From NCBI GenBank assembly GCA_037039685.1, contig JAWNGF010000003.1, forward strand, positions 1,302,001 to 1,366,000: DNA of 64,000 nucleotides, written 5' to 3'. The translations under genes were made by a program, and so were the position numbers. Of the stretch, positions 1 to 10,913 are shown piece after piece; position 1 is the first letter of the stretch; every line of letters starts with the position of its first letter. The notes under the pieces were generated by a model. It searched no databases. It was given only the letters and a program-made list of their open reading frames with translations, and was not told the origin of the DNA. The DNA is from Ceratobasidium sp. AG-K. Lineage: Eukaryota; Basidiomycota; Agaricomycetes; Cantharellales; Ceratobasidiaceae.

Positions 1-1
1 G

Positions 2-2958
2 CCCGAGCCGCTTGGAGTGCCTAATCCAGGCCCGATTACCCGCGACGTGTCTGTGCTGCGTGTCTCGCGCAAGATGGATCGTCCGTCACACCATACGTCG
101 TCGAGCACAGACAGCTCCCAGCGCTGGACAACCGCCGACGAGGGCTCAGTGTCCGGTGACCCCACCAAGTGGGGCGCCAACTTTTGGGTCACGATCATCG
201 ATCCGCAGACGCAGAATCACTTTTACGCGTGTCCCGCCACTGGCGAGTGCAGCTGGGATCCACCTGCAGGCAATTTTGTGTGAGTAAATCAACTAGTAAA
301 TGACTAGTGCTCATATTTGTAGTCTCCCCCCGTCAAACGAGGGCGAGTGGTGGGAACTCAACGACGAGTCGCGCGATCCCCCGGTGCCATACTACCACCA
401 CACGCGCACCGGCGAGACATCATGGACACGACCAGTCGGCGCCTTTGTCATTCCCCTCGGCATCGTCCAGACCACGACCCTCGGCCGGCGCCTCAGTCGC
501 ACCGGATACCAGGCAGCCCCGGCATCGCCCGAGACACCGACCAAAATATCACGATCCCGCTCCGGCTCGTCTGGAATGCGGCGCACGACCTCGGACCACC
601 TCAGACCACACGTCTCCACGCTGCCACCCATCCCCGCCTCGCCATACAACACATCCGCATCTGCCGTCGACCTCGCGCCCCGCAAACGCACTGCATCCAC
701 GGGAGCACGCAGTGTGGGTCGCTCGACAGGCGCGCCCTATCTCCACGGCCAGACGGAACATTCCCTCGACGCTGCGGTGGGGATTGTCAATTCAGACAAG
801 GCCCGCGTACCTGATTCGACGCAAAAGGCAAAGCGCAAACTCAAGCCGAAGCGCGAGAAGGACGACAGCGAGAGCGATGGGAGCAAGAGCACCGAGGTCA
901 ATGGTGGCTTGGGTCCTCCGGCGTCGACTCGTCCGATGTCTGAGCAGATATCGAGGCCGGTTGTTCCAGTTGAGCCCAACCCTCCCCGCGCGACGTTTGA
1001 TGCGGGGACGAGACCTATCGAGGACGCGCCAAGGCCTACGACCGAGACGACAGACACTCGCCCCGAGTACGCATTTCGTTCGATTGGCTCAGACGTCCAG
1101 CTTCCCCGTATGAGCGTCCGAGACCGTCCGATTGGGAACCCCATTCCCGACCCCGAAGCAGCGGCAACAATGAGTCCCATCAACCGCGAACGCACTCGCC
1201 CAATTCCCGTCGAAAGCATGGCAACAAAACGCCTCAGCACAGGGTAAGTACACTCATATCACCCAGATTAGTACTAATGAGCCCCCAGCGACCACCGAAT
1301 GCTCCCTCGCCAACTCGCCGAAGACATTCAACAATTCCAAGTCTCGGATTTCGCCCGACGGTACTTTTCCACCCACCGAACCGGCTTGATCTTCCGACGG
1401 CGCGTCCCGGTCGAACAACTCATGGTCTGGCAAAAGGTGCGCTACTAGTTGCTTGACGTACAATGACTAACGCGGTCTCGGTCTAGGCCCCACTCACGTC
1501 TCCGCTCCTTATTCTCAATCGGTCCCTGCACAAGGACGCCGTGCTCGTGTTTAAAGTCATTCAGCGGATCATGGGGGATAGGGAACGTGATCGGCCGGTT
1601 GGGGTGCGTGTGCCCACGACCGAGTCTTACCTTTCCTCGACTTCGAGTCTTACCGATGCGACCACGTCGCCGGGTCGGAGAGCCAAGCCGGGCAAGTTGG
1701 CGGGGTTGAGTGATGGGGTGTTGGAGGAGGAGCGGTGGCTGCTGGGTCAGGGGATCGAGCATGGCGAGCTCAGGGATGAAATTTACTGTCAAGTCGTCAA
1801 GCAGTTGACCGATAACCCCAGCCCGTGAGTCTTATGCTTCTTGTTATGGCGTTTACTAACTTGTCTAGTGAAAGTGCGTTCCGAGGATGGCAGTTGCTTT
1901 GCGTGCTACTCGTCACGTTTCCGCCGTCTAAAAACTTTGAAGGGTACTTGCGCTCTTTCATGCTCACCAAGGTCAAGCAGACCGAGGGCCGGATTGATGT
2001 CATGGCCAAGTACTGCCTGCACCGACTACCGGTCATTGCCAAAAAAGGACCAAGGGGAAAACCGCCCACCACGATGGAGATCACCAACGCATCGGTACGT
2101 TTGCCTCCAAGCCGCTTTGATTGTACTCATCCCGCGCAGGACTCGGCGTTTAACCCCTCGACATTCGGCGAGTCACTTTCGGCGATTATGCGACTCCAGG
2201 AGCGGACGTATGCGAGCAGCAAGGTCCCGATTATTCTCCCCTTTTTGGCGGACGGGATTCTTGCGCTCGGTGGGACCAAGTCGGAAGGCATCTTTCGGAT
2301 TCCTGGAGATGCAGATGAAGTGTCGGATTTGAGAGTTCGCATCGACAAGGGGTTCTACAACCTCGAGGGTGAGTAGGTCTCAGTCTAACATTACCCGGTG
2401 CTAACGTCTGGTAGGAATCGACGACTGCAACGTCCCCGCCTCGCTCTTTAAACTCTGGCTCCGAGAATTGCAAGAACCACTCATCCCGGCGCACATGTAC
2501 AACGACGCAATTTCTGGCGCTGAAGACCCCGAGCGAGTCGTCCAACTCGTCAAGGCGCTACCGGCCAATAACCGCCGAGTACTGCTGTTTGTGATTAGCT
2601 TTCTGCAGCTTTTCTTGCCCGACCACGTGCAGAGCGTGACGAAAATGACAAGTGCGAATCTGGCGCTGGTCATGGCTCCAAATCTGCTCAGATGCGAGTC
2701 CGAATCAATGGCGATTGTGTTTACGAATGCCAAGTGAGTTCTTTGGTTTGCTACTGGATTCGAGCTGACGAGTGTAGATTTGAGCACATTTTCGTGCATA
2801 ATTTGTTGTTGCATCTCAAGTGCAGCAAGGTCGATCCTGATTATGTCCCGATTCACGGCTTGGGCGCGAGCAGTAGTGGCTCGTTTGGACGCGCATCCCA
2901 GTCGCGTCCTCGAACCAAGAGCGCCCACCGCGAATCCGCCGGAGTCGGACACGCCTAG
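2..2958 (+). CDS. Rho GTPase-activating protein with WW, MyTH4 and RhoGAP domains (5' truncated)
   Basis: The reading frame is open at base 2, so the start lies outside the window. Eight exons join in phase (2-279, 323-1243, 1289-1436, 1487-1824, 1869-2094, 2140-2368, 2415-2733, 2778-2958), giving about 879 residues here. Two WW-type repeats (W..Y..P/W patterns ending SWDPP and SWTRP) are followed by a long Ser/Pro/basic linker, a MyTH4 domain ([17 protein letters not shown] in exon 4, [10 protein letters not shown] in exon 5) and a C-terminal RhoGAP domain with the arginine finger in GIFRIPG and the LKLW/NLL-type helices ([18 protein letters not shown]). The order WW-WW-MyTH4-RhoGAP is that of animal ARHGAP39/Vilse. 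Inferred role: stimulates GTP hydrolysis by a Rho/Cdc42/Rac GTPase at cortical actin sites. It converges with the DUF218 gene, 141 bp away. Confidence 0.93.
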
Positions 2959-3099
2959 ATGACGATTCTGACGACTGTAATACCACATTTCTTCGGGTTA
3001 CGATTGGACTATGACATGTACTCTATCTTAACGTTATCGCGCTCTGTATATATCTTAGATGTTCCTGCGTGCCACGAACGAAACGGAATAAATTAATGT

Positions 3100-4243
3100 C
3101 TAGTGGCTCCATGGAAGCGGGCCGGGAAAGAGTTGGTGTCGCGAGGCAGGGCACCAGTCGAGCAACTGTGCGAGCTCGGGCGCCGAGGTGTGGTACGGGT
3201 GGAAACGGGCCCCGATGTTGCGTGAGCGACGTTTGGCGGCGAGAAAGTCGTGGCAGCCGTATAGGTCTTGCGTGTAGGGTGTGAATCCGTATTTGAGCTA
3301 TTCTAGTTAGTTTTGGTCGAGCGAGTGTTATGGGACGTACCTCGCCCGCTCGGGAGACTTCCAGGTCCTGTTTAGCAGCCACGTCCACGCCTACATACTC
3401 GAAACTGTGTACAGGCCACCGAATCGCACGGGCGTGAAGCTTTTCAAATCGTTCTTTCTTAACGCCAAACCCGACGACCGTGATGCGCTTTGGATACCGC
3501 CCCGCACGTTCTCGGAACCGTGCGATGGAGAACAAGAGGTTCTGGTACGAGTCGAGCGCAAAGTCTTCAGTCGTTGCCCGGGGAAAGGGCTCGGATGTGG
3601 ATGGGAGCAGGCCGGATGCGAGTGCGAGGGAGAGGTAGGATTGGGCTTCGGTTAGGTGGGTGGGTTTGCGAGTCTGGCCACTGTGGGGGTATGAGTCAAG
3701 GTCAATGCAAGATAGAGCTGACTTGCCCACTGAAAACGAGGAGGCTGTGTTTGTCTCCGAGAGCTATCTCTGCACTATAGGTAGCTCGGGTTAAGACAGG
3801 ATTTACGAGGTGTATGCATAGGCTCACCCTTTGGCAATATGAGCGTAAAAAGCCCTGGGATTACCGTGCCCCGCTTGCGCCACGTTGAGCACCCACTCCG
3901 AGTCGTTTTCGAACTCGCTAGGCGAACCGCCTTTCCATATCGCATGTCCGGCAACAACGATCAAATGGTTCAAGCGAGGTTCGCTCGAGTTGTACACAAC
4001 CGTGTCGGTAATGAGTTTTGGAATGGTAGCAACGCCCGTCTGGGATTCGTAGCTAGACAGCAAAAATGCATATCGCAGGTTTGAAAACAAAGAAAGCCCG
4101 AGTATTGAACAGATGATCACGAGTCCAAGATTCGTAACACGCGAGTTGGCGAGTAGTCGGTCGCGAAGGGACAAGGCATGAGGTTGTCGAGAAAAAGAGC
4201 GAAGCGGGTAACGCCTGGGGGTGGTGTTGTAGCTAGGTAGCAT
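3100..4243 (-). CDS. DUF218 (YdcF-type) single-pass membrane protein
   Basis: Four exons (4243-3828, 3774-3727, 3680-3341, 3297-3100) encode 333 residues. An N-terminal Arg-rich stretch precedes one membrane segment (about residues 38-65, LGLVIICSILGLSLFSNLRY). The rest is a DUF218 domain: LIVVAGHAIWKG near residue 95, the SGGQTR turn, EAQSYL, EDFALDSYQNLLFS, and the ITVVGFGVKKERFEKLHA strand-loop-helix. The family resembles bacterial YdcF/SanA; its biochemical role is unsettled, probably in envelope or glycan metabolism. Intron 2 (3726-3681) can only be spliced in frame with a GC donor (GCAAGT...CAG), which rebuilds the conserved SGG; no GT in the right phase exists. It starts 419 bp from the divergent HAD phosphatase gene and may share its promoter. 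Confidence 0.85.
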
Positions 4244-4662
4244 CGAGAGTGTACGATTAGAATTATTATCTTGGCACAGTCCTAATGTCCTGGTAGTAAC
4301 GAACGAAGTACAGAAAAGATATTTTACAGGTCGTAGTTAGTAAGAGAGGACCGAGTGGATGTGGGCAGTGTCTGATTATCACGTGACGTAGGCGTTATAG
4401 TTTCAACGGTCTCGGCGCCGTTGTGAACCCCGAGGCCAACGCGAGCTGTGTTAGCTGACCACTGAGACAAGACGTGTGCGCAAGGTTAAAAGAGCCGGGT
4501 CGAACGGCGTGGCAATGGGGTGGCAATATTACTCTGGCGCTTATTCTCCAGCTAACAATTCCATATCCGAGCCCTCGAAGCGCCCAACCACAGCGCAGTA
4601 TTCTCACCTGGACTATTGCACGCTATATCTACAAGGAGTTTCCGCCATTTACTATATATATA
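4244..4662. promoter_or_regulatory. Divergent promoter between the DUF218 and CECR5-like genes
   Basis: This 419-bp gap separates two outward-facing starts. A TATATATA run sits directly before the plus-strand ATG at 4663, and a mixed GC-richer core lies near 4400-4520. No coding signal or RNA gene was seen. The regulatory role is inferred only from gene orientation. Confidence 0.4.
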
Positions 4663-6391
4663 ATGTATCGTATCTCTAGGTCATTGTACTCGCAACGTAG
4701 CTCGGCAGCCTCTCTTACTTCTCTTGGCAGTCAACGTGAGTTGCTTCAATTTATAGCCCCGGACTAATATCCACCACGAATTTTATCGCACAGTAAATCG
4801 CTGCCTGCACAAAGGAACCACGCGTAGACCACCAATAGCTTTTGCTTTTGATATAGTGAGTTTAACTTCAGCGCTACTTCTCGGACTCAATAGAAGAAAC
4901 CAGGATGGTGTGTTACTTAGAGGACATAAAGCAATTCCAGCAGCCCTCGAAGCAATCAAAATACTCAATGGAGAAAATGAGCTTCGTGTGTGAGGCAGAA
5001 TGTTAGTTGTGTTGTTAGTAAACAGCGTTCTCACCTTGATTTCCAGCAAAATTCCCTATATAATGCTTACAAATGGTGGGGGTGCTGTAGAAGAGCGGAG
5101 GGCCGCAGCTTTGACGACTCAGCTTGGCACCGATGTATGTTCTTAAATCTCATTCGGATGCTCCTCTTATATTGTCTCGGCAGATTAAACCCTCCCAGGT
5201 CATCCAAGCGCACACGGTCGTCAAAGCCTACGCTCAGAAATATGCCGGCAAATCAGTGTTAGTGCTTGGCGGAGTTGGAGATTCAATTCGGCGTGTCGCC
5301 GAGAGGCGAGTACACTACCATGTACCCAGAGCCTTCGATTTCTCACCTTATTTTCGACTCAGCTATGGTTTCGACGCGTATACATCACTTGATATTCTCG
5401 CATGGAACAAAGAGTTCGTGAGTATTATGTCGCATTCAAGTATCTAACGCCCTCTGGTGTGTAGTGTTTCACCATTGCATCGCCTCTCAGAGTTAGAGCG
5501 CTCTACCATCCGCGTACGCCAAACCTCTCAGATTCTACACACCTAAGACTAACACTTAGTCGTTCGTGCTAGCCCGCAGATTTTTCGACCACGCCTTTGC
5601 ATGCTGTATTTGTGTTTCATGATCCGCGCAACTGGTTTTTGGACACGCAGATTCTAAGTGACGTTTTGAGGGGTGTTTATCTCGACCCCGCTCAATGGCG
5701 TAGCATGCAAGCTGGTGTGTGGGATAAATAGGTCGCAGTCAGGGGTCTCGTTACACACTTAACATGGCGCTCCAGAACATGGCGCAAACCCAGTCAAGCT
5801 CATTTTTTGCAACCCCGATCTTATTTGGAGAGCAGAGTTTACACACCCACGACTTGGACAAGGTGGCTTTATCACTGCTTTTCAATCAGTATTCAAGGTA
5901 AGCAATAGGCGTCCTATAGTTCAATGAGACTCTTACACGAAGTACAGGCACAATTCGGACAAGAACATCCGTTCACGCAGTATGGCAAACCACACAAACC
6001 CACATACGACTTTGCAAAGACCGTGCTCAGAAAACAGCTGGCTGACATTGAACGAACCGATGTTGATAGGGTTGACCTGCCTCCGATGTAAGTGACCGTG
6101 CCTAGTTAACGTCGAGTAAACTAAACACGCAATTTATCAAGCTATATGATAGGGGGTGAGTTACATTCATAGAGATGTGTGAGCATATGATGACCTACTT
6201 TATCAGACAATCCTGAGTCCGATATCGCGGGTGCCAACGGCGCTGGCTGGGAATCAATTCTTGTGCATACAGGCGTGTATAACCCAGAGTCAGGCATTCC
6301 TCCTAGCCACTCTCCCACCCATCAGGCCAAAGACGTTGCTGAAGCTGTGCGATGGGCTTTTGACCGGGAAGTTACCCGAGCGCGGGCTTGA
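4663..6391 (+). CDS. Mitochondrial HAD-family hydrolase, CECR5/YKR070W-like
   Basis: Twelve exons give 377 residues. The N-terminus (MYRISRSLYSQRSSAASL) is rich in Arg/Ser and lacks acidic residues, like a mitochondrial presequence. HAD motif I is AFDIDGVLLRG, split by an intron after FDI; motif II is MLTNGGG; motif IV is YMIGDNPESDIAGAN. The NPDLIW and VFVFHDPRNW blocks are typical of the TIGR01456 (CECR5) subfamily of class IIA HAD proteins, whose substrates are not well known. Three splicing oddities are needed to keep the frame: a GC-AG intron at 5306-5362 (joins VAE-S-YGFD), a weak GTTCGT donor at 5414 used in preference to GTGAGT four bases on, and a 14-nt exon at 6142-6155 (YMIGD). All exon lengths then sum to a multiple of three. 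Confidence 0.88.
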
Positions 6392-6551
6392 GTCCGAATG
6401 TTACGTTACTTTCGCCCCTTAGTTATAGAATACTGATTTTGAAAATGACTCGAGCTTGTGAACCACCACCAAAGCCGGCCAAACCCCTTGAGCTTAATTT
6501 TGTCCACGAAAGATACGACCTCTTGCTCCAGTTGACCTCTGTTCTACCACC

Positions 6552-7878
6552 ATGTCAGATGAAGCATCCCTTAAACGTGCGGCTAGCGTTTCAGATGTTC
6601 TGTTGGCCATGGGATCTATCAGGTGAGCATTGGGTGTACTGTTCTTAAGGATGCTTTAATGGAGCATCATTTTGTTTAGGACCCATGTCCACCGAACGCC
6701 AGTCGTGACGTCCAAAACTGCGGACCAACTGGCCACCAAGGCACAAGGAGAGGCTTTCCCTGTACGATTGGCATTCAAGTGCGAGAATTTGCAGAAAATC
6801 GGAGGTCAGTAACGCCGCTTGCGGATTTCTCAGCCGCATACACCTTATCTCCTGGATGTTAGCATTCAAGATTCGAGGAGCCACCAATGCGATTCTTCAG
6901 ATTCTCAAGTCAGAACCTGCGTGCATGCCATCCTCCTGACTGTTGTCACACATTCGTCTGGCAACCATGCCCAGGCATTGGCCTATGCTGCACAGGCCGT
7001 CGGTGCTCGTGCATGTATAATCATGCCCAGCAATGCAACCCCTGCAAAGATCTCTGCAGTTCGGGGCTATGGTGCAATCGTAACTCTCTGCGAGCCTGTG
7101 ACAAGTGCTCGGGAAGAAACGATGTGGCGCGTTGTGGAGGAAGAGCGCATCACGCATCCAGAGCGACGAGTGGAGGTTGTGCCATCATACGACGATGCAC
7201 GTATTATAGCCGGTCAGGGAACGCTAGCCGTCGAATTTTTGGAACAGGCAGGGGAGATAGGTAGGCCTCTGGACGTGCTCGTTACACCTGTTGGGGGCGG
7301 TGGGATGCTATCTGGATGCTCCCTCGCTGCCAAGGGTTTAAAGCCCAATATCAAGGTTGTTGGTGCAGAACCAGCAGGTATGTTACATGGCTCAGGAGGT
7401 CACTAGTTAGTTTACCGTTCTCAACTCGCTGGGTCTAGGATCTGGTGACGCGTCAGAATCTTTCAAGACCAAAACATGGGTTCCTTCAGTTAATCCCAAA
7501 ACTTTCTGCGACGGACTATTAACCTCGACGGGGAAACTTACATTTCCTATTATTTTGGATAACGTTGACGCGATTTGCACGGTGACTGAGGAAGAGATTG
7601 CGTGAGTGTCATCTGCTGCCCGAACGGCTAGTATCAGCTAATGCATACATGCCAGCCGTGCTATGAAATTCACTTGGGAACGCATGAAGTTAATTATTGA
7701 ACCTTCCTCTGCAGTTCCCTTGGCGGTTGTTCTTTATTCTTCTGAGTTCCGTCAAGCGGCAGCTCAGTGGGCTTCTGAGAAGCAGGCGGGACTAAACATT
7801 GGTATTGTGATTAGCGGTGGAAATGTCAACATGAAGGTTGCGCTCGGTATCATTGACTCAGTACCCCCGGAAGAATAG
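6552..7878 (+). CDS. Serine racemase / threonine dehydratase-type PLP enzyme, with a frame break
   Basis: Fold-type II PLP enzyme of the SRY1/serine racemase group. Visible motifs: the Schiff-base lysine in AFKIRGATNA (6863-6892), the phosphate-binding SSGNHAQ, AGQGTLAVEFL, the glycine loop VGGGGMLSG, and the C-terminal GIVISGGNVN that contacts the pyridine ring. Exons are 6552-6622, 6680-6804, 6863-7377 (broken), 7439-7601, 7656-7878. Known family reactions are L/D-serine racemisation and deamination of serine, threonine or 3-hydroxyaspartate; which applies is not visible. In exon 3 the frame carrying the lysine hits TGA at 6937, while SSGNHAQ is read one frame away. No AG acceptor lies between 6914 and 6972, so an intron cannot repair this. 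Either a one-base assembly error or a real lesion. Confidence 0.85.
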
Positions 7879-8280
7879 TGGGACGATCCCAGTTGCAGAT
7901 TCCCTTCATGTAATGGCTTTACTGTACCCTGGGTGGATTTGTTAACGAGACGCGTATATTGGAAATGCGCACATTCGTTCAACCATTGCGTACCTATCGC
8001 TCGGCACGATATTCTGTGAAGGTCGAGACTGGTACTGCCAGCATCACGTTTGTGAAAGGCTATGGTTTTCTACCATTCTCGTGCAGCCTCTGTGGTTGAA
8101 CCACTCGCAGCGGTCATCTTTTCTTTACTTGGTGGCCCTCAAGACCTTGGGGTAGACGCCGAATCAACGAAGTTTGGTAGATGACATATCCTTCGTTAAT
8201 TTAGTATAATACTACGCAGCGACTCAGACAGATAATTCCTGTATTTGATAAGATGAATTGCCAAATGTTTGTAATATGTA
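7879..8280. other. Intergenic, no gene seen
   Basis: This 402-bp stretch holds the 3' flank of the PLP enzyme gene and the 5' flank of the SnoaL-like gene. I see no ORF with coding character, no RNA gene and no repeat. Confidence 0.4.
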
Positions 8281-9150
8281 ATGTTACGGTTTGCAACTAA
8301 CACGTGCTTCCGACCCATAACACAAGTTCGCTGTAGATCTACTCTTAAGCTCCGCCCCGGCTCCGAGCAACACCATTCCCCGTTCCACTCTCCTCAACAT
8401 CATCTCGTTTCCAATCCACATATGCTCACGATGGAACAAAGCCCTGTCATCATTGCCACCAAGTGGTTTGAGGCCTATAGTGCTGGGTATGTTGGTTAAA
8501 CTATCTCCCTTCAGTGAGAATACTGATCATGCAACAGCAACTTTGAAGAGATGAAGGAGCTGGCTGCACACGATTACACGTTCCAGGATCCCGCATTTGG
8601 GAAACTTGAGGGTGAGCGGTGCTAACCTGCAAACGACGTTGCTCAGTTAACCGCCCACTTGGTTTTAGGGAACCGAGCTCTAGGCATGTACAAGATGTTT
8701 ACCTCTACTCGCGATAGAACCGAAGCTGTCTGGAATGTGCACGAAGTAAAGGCTTCAGAGACGGACTCTCAAAGGGTTAGTTGTTCGCTCATTTGTCCAT
8801 TCACAAAACTAGACTGAGCCTTGTGCTAAATATAGGCCACTGTCCGCTTTGAAGCAATATACAAGTTCCAGGGACGGCCAGTAACAAATCAGATTACAGC
8901 TGACATCCTGGTTGTTGATGGAAAGGTCAAAGAGCAAGTAGATACTTTCGATGTGCCAACTTGGGCGGGTGAGTTTGAACCCCCATCTCGCGGTCAGAAG
9001 TTATGCTCATGCCATGTCTTATCGTTACCAGGGCAAGCGCTTGGTATGTTCGGAAAGTTGTTTGGAAGCTTTGCTTTCCTGCAAAATTCAGTGCGAAAGG
9101 GAGCGAATGGGAATTTGGATGCGTTCATGGCCAAGCACCCAGAGCTCTGA
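8281..9150 (+). CDS. SnoaL-like / NTF2-fold small protein
   Basis: Five exons (8281-8486, 8538-8611, 8669-8775, 8836-8968, 9032-9150) give 212 residues. The core (about residues 55-175) has the NTF2-like pattern: an N-terminal helix (VIIATKWFEAYSAGNFEEMK), FQDPAFGKLEGNRALGMYKMF, then beta strands TVRFEAIYKFQGRPVTNQIT and DILVVDGKVKEQVDTFD. Such domains are small-ligand binders or isomerase/hydrolase-like enzymes; no substrate can be named. The first ATG adds 50 residues that are Arg-rich with few acids and look like a mitochondrial presequence; a second in-frame ATG at 8431 (MEQSPVIIATK) would give a 162-residue cytosolic form. The stop codon abuts the transposase remnant on the other strand. 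Confidence 0.7.
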
Positions 9151-10719
9151 CCATGGTGCTCTGGATCATGTTTTATGAAGTGCAGTGCGGGCTGTCGGTG
9201 CGGGGTCGAAACCATTTTCTTGGGCGTTTTGTTGTAAGGTAGGGAAACCCCAGATCTTTTGGGCGTTATGTTCTGGGCTGATGGAGCGTCGGAACCTCGT
9301 TTTTTTGTGTGTCGGTGAGTTGTCAAATATAAAAACGTGGTCTTCACTTGGGTAATGTTTAGCCAGGATGTCCGCCGCATGTGTAATCTGTCGACATATA
9401 TGTGTGGTGCTAAAATAACCATCCCGATTCTTGCCCGCTTGGAAGTACTCGCGTGCACAGTCCAGGCTAAGTGTATGTGATTAGCTTATTCTATCACAAT
9501 CCTTAAACTGACTACGTACCCATCAGGCGAGCATAGCCAGCCGTACTTGGCTGAAATCAGGTCAGAGACCATGAGCGACTGTCCTTCGCCCTTCTTGACT
9601 GGTGTCGGGCTTGCTGACATGAGTACCCAGATAAGCAAACGCTGATCATTTGCAAAGAAGGTACACTCGTCGTGGAACCAGGCAACGATTTGACGGATAA
9701 CAGGGTCAATGAAAGTGTATGGCTCAAAGGTTGCAAATGACTGCATTCGAGCAGTTATTTCTCGCCATTTGGGGAGGAATTCTTTCTGTCGATACTCGAC
9801 TACATCCTTGCGTTCATGCCCGTCTAGGTAAAGTCCCTTCCGTTCCCGGCGCCACCAATAGTCTAAATCGCGCATCCATTTCTGAGCAGTAGTCTTGGAA
9901 ATTGGTTGGTTTAGCCCCCAGGTCGCCTGTACACCGGGTTGCGCCGTGAATCGAACAACATCTGCTGTGGAGACAAACTTGCCAACACTGTGCAAATACG
10001 CCTCCAACTCAACTTGGAAATCGTCAAAGTCCATCAATGACTGTTGGCTACGGCCATAGGCAGTACATGGGATATATGCTGGATCGTTCAGGCAAGCACG
10101 ACCCCATACGCGTAAGGACTGTGCATGTCCCTTGCCATAGCCTTTCAAGCGTGAGGTCTCAATAGATGCTTGAACCCAAGAAATGTCCCCATCCGAGTAC
10201 ATGCGAAAGAACTCGAGCACACTGGTAAGGTCTTTGAGAGCAAGTGCAGTCAGGTTGGGCTGCTGATGACCATATCCCGATTTTCGCCTAGGATTGACAC
10301 GTGCTTCCAACAGGGGGATAGCCTCAAGGATAAGAGGGATAGGTGGAGAGTCGTATTTACTGAATGAGGGGGTGCTCGGAGGGGTAAACCCATCAGAAAT
10401 AAGTGCCGGAAGTCCAACGATTGTGGCAGAGGGTGGCGGTGACTTGTTTGCCATGATTGGCGAGGGGGGGGATGGAGGGGGGGAACTTGAAGGTAATATG
10501 TTGAGTGTAGGGGGTGTGGGAGATGCAGGAGTAGTTGGACATGTGGTTGAGTCAATGGTAGGGCTTGCACTGTGGGATTGGGCTTGCTGAGCTTGTTCCT
10601 GTGAGCGCATGTAAGCTATATGCACATGATATATACTGAATGTATGCACGTACAGCGGCGTGACACTCTCGATGTGCTTGCAGGCTCTTTGCGAGTCTTG
10701 ACTTCTTGGTGATAGGCAT
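9151..10719 (-). mobile_element. Truncated DDE-superfamily transposase remnant
   Basis: A minus-strand transposase of a type widespread in mushroom-forming fungi. Exon 1 (10719-10654) starts MPITKKSRLAKSLQAHRE; a 55-nt intron leads to a long exon 2 (10598-9520) with a Ser/Pro-rich linker, a helix-turn-helix-like region, the typical GLYLDGHERKDVVEYRQ block and the first catalytic Asp (AWFHDECTFFAND). A further exon to the left carries EYFQAGKNRDGYF and the second Asp (HVFIFDNSPTH). Right after it a run of seven T (9300-9306 on the plus strand) shifts the frame; PSAQNITPKRSG and ALHFIKHDPEHHG continue in the next frame. The C-terminal part with the third acidic residue is missing: similarity ends at about 9150, exactly where the neighbouring gene stops. 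So it is dead. An ORF start at 10991 is spurious because it runs into the next gene. The exact family name is uncertain. Confidence 0.75.
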
Positions 10720-10913
10720 TGGGTTGGAACTGCTAAACGGAGGACGTGCACAAACTTGAAGAAGCTCCTCTGGGGTTTCCCTACCTTACTTTCCTTATAA
10801 CTAGGCGTGATTTCACGAGCAATCTGCGGGGTCTGAAAAAGGAAAATAGATTGACATCGATCAAGTAAACACATGACGACACGGTGACACAGGCCGATAC
10901 AATATTCTCCACC

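Noticed and set aside
5406..5470. Frameshift in the CECR5-like gene after ILAWN.
   Set aside because: Using the weak GTTCGT donor at 5414 keeps the frame and matches the family's spacing.
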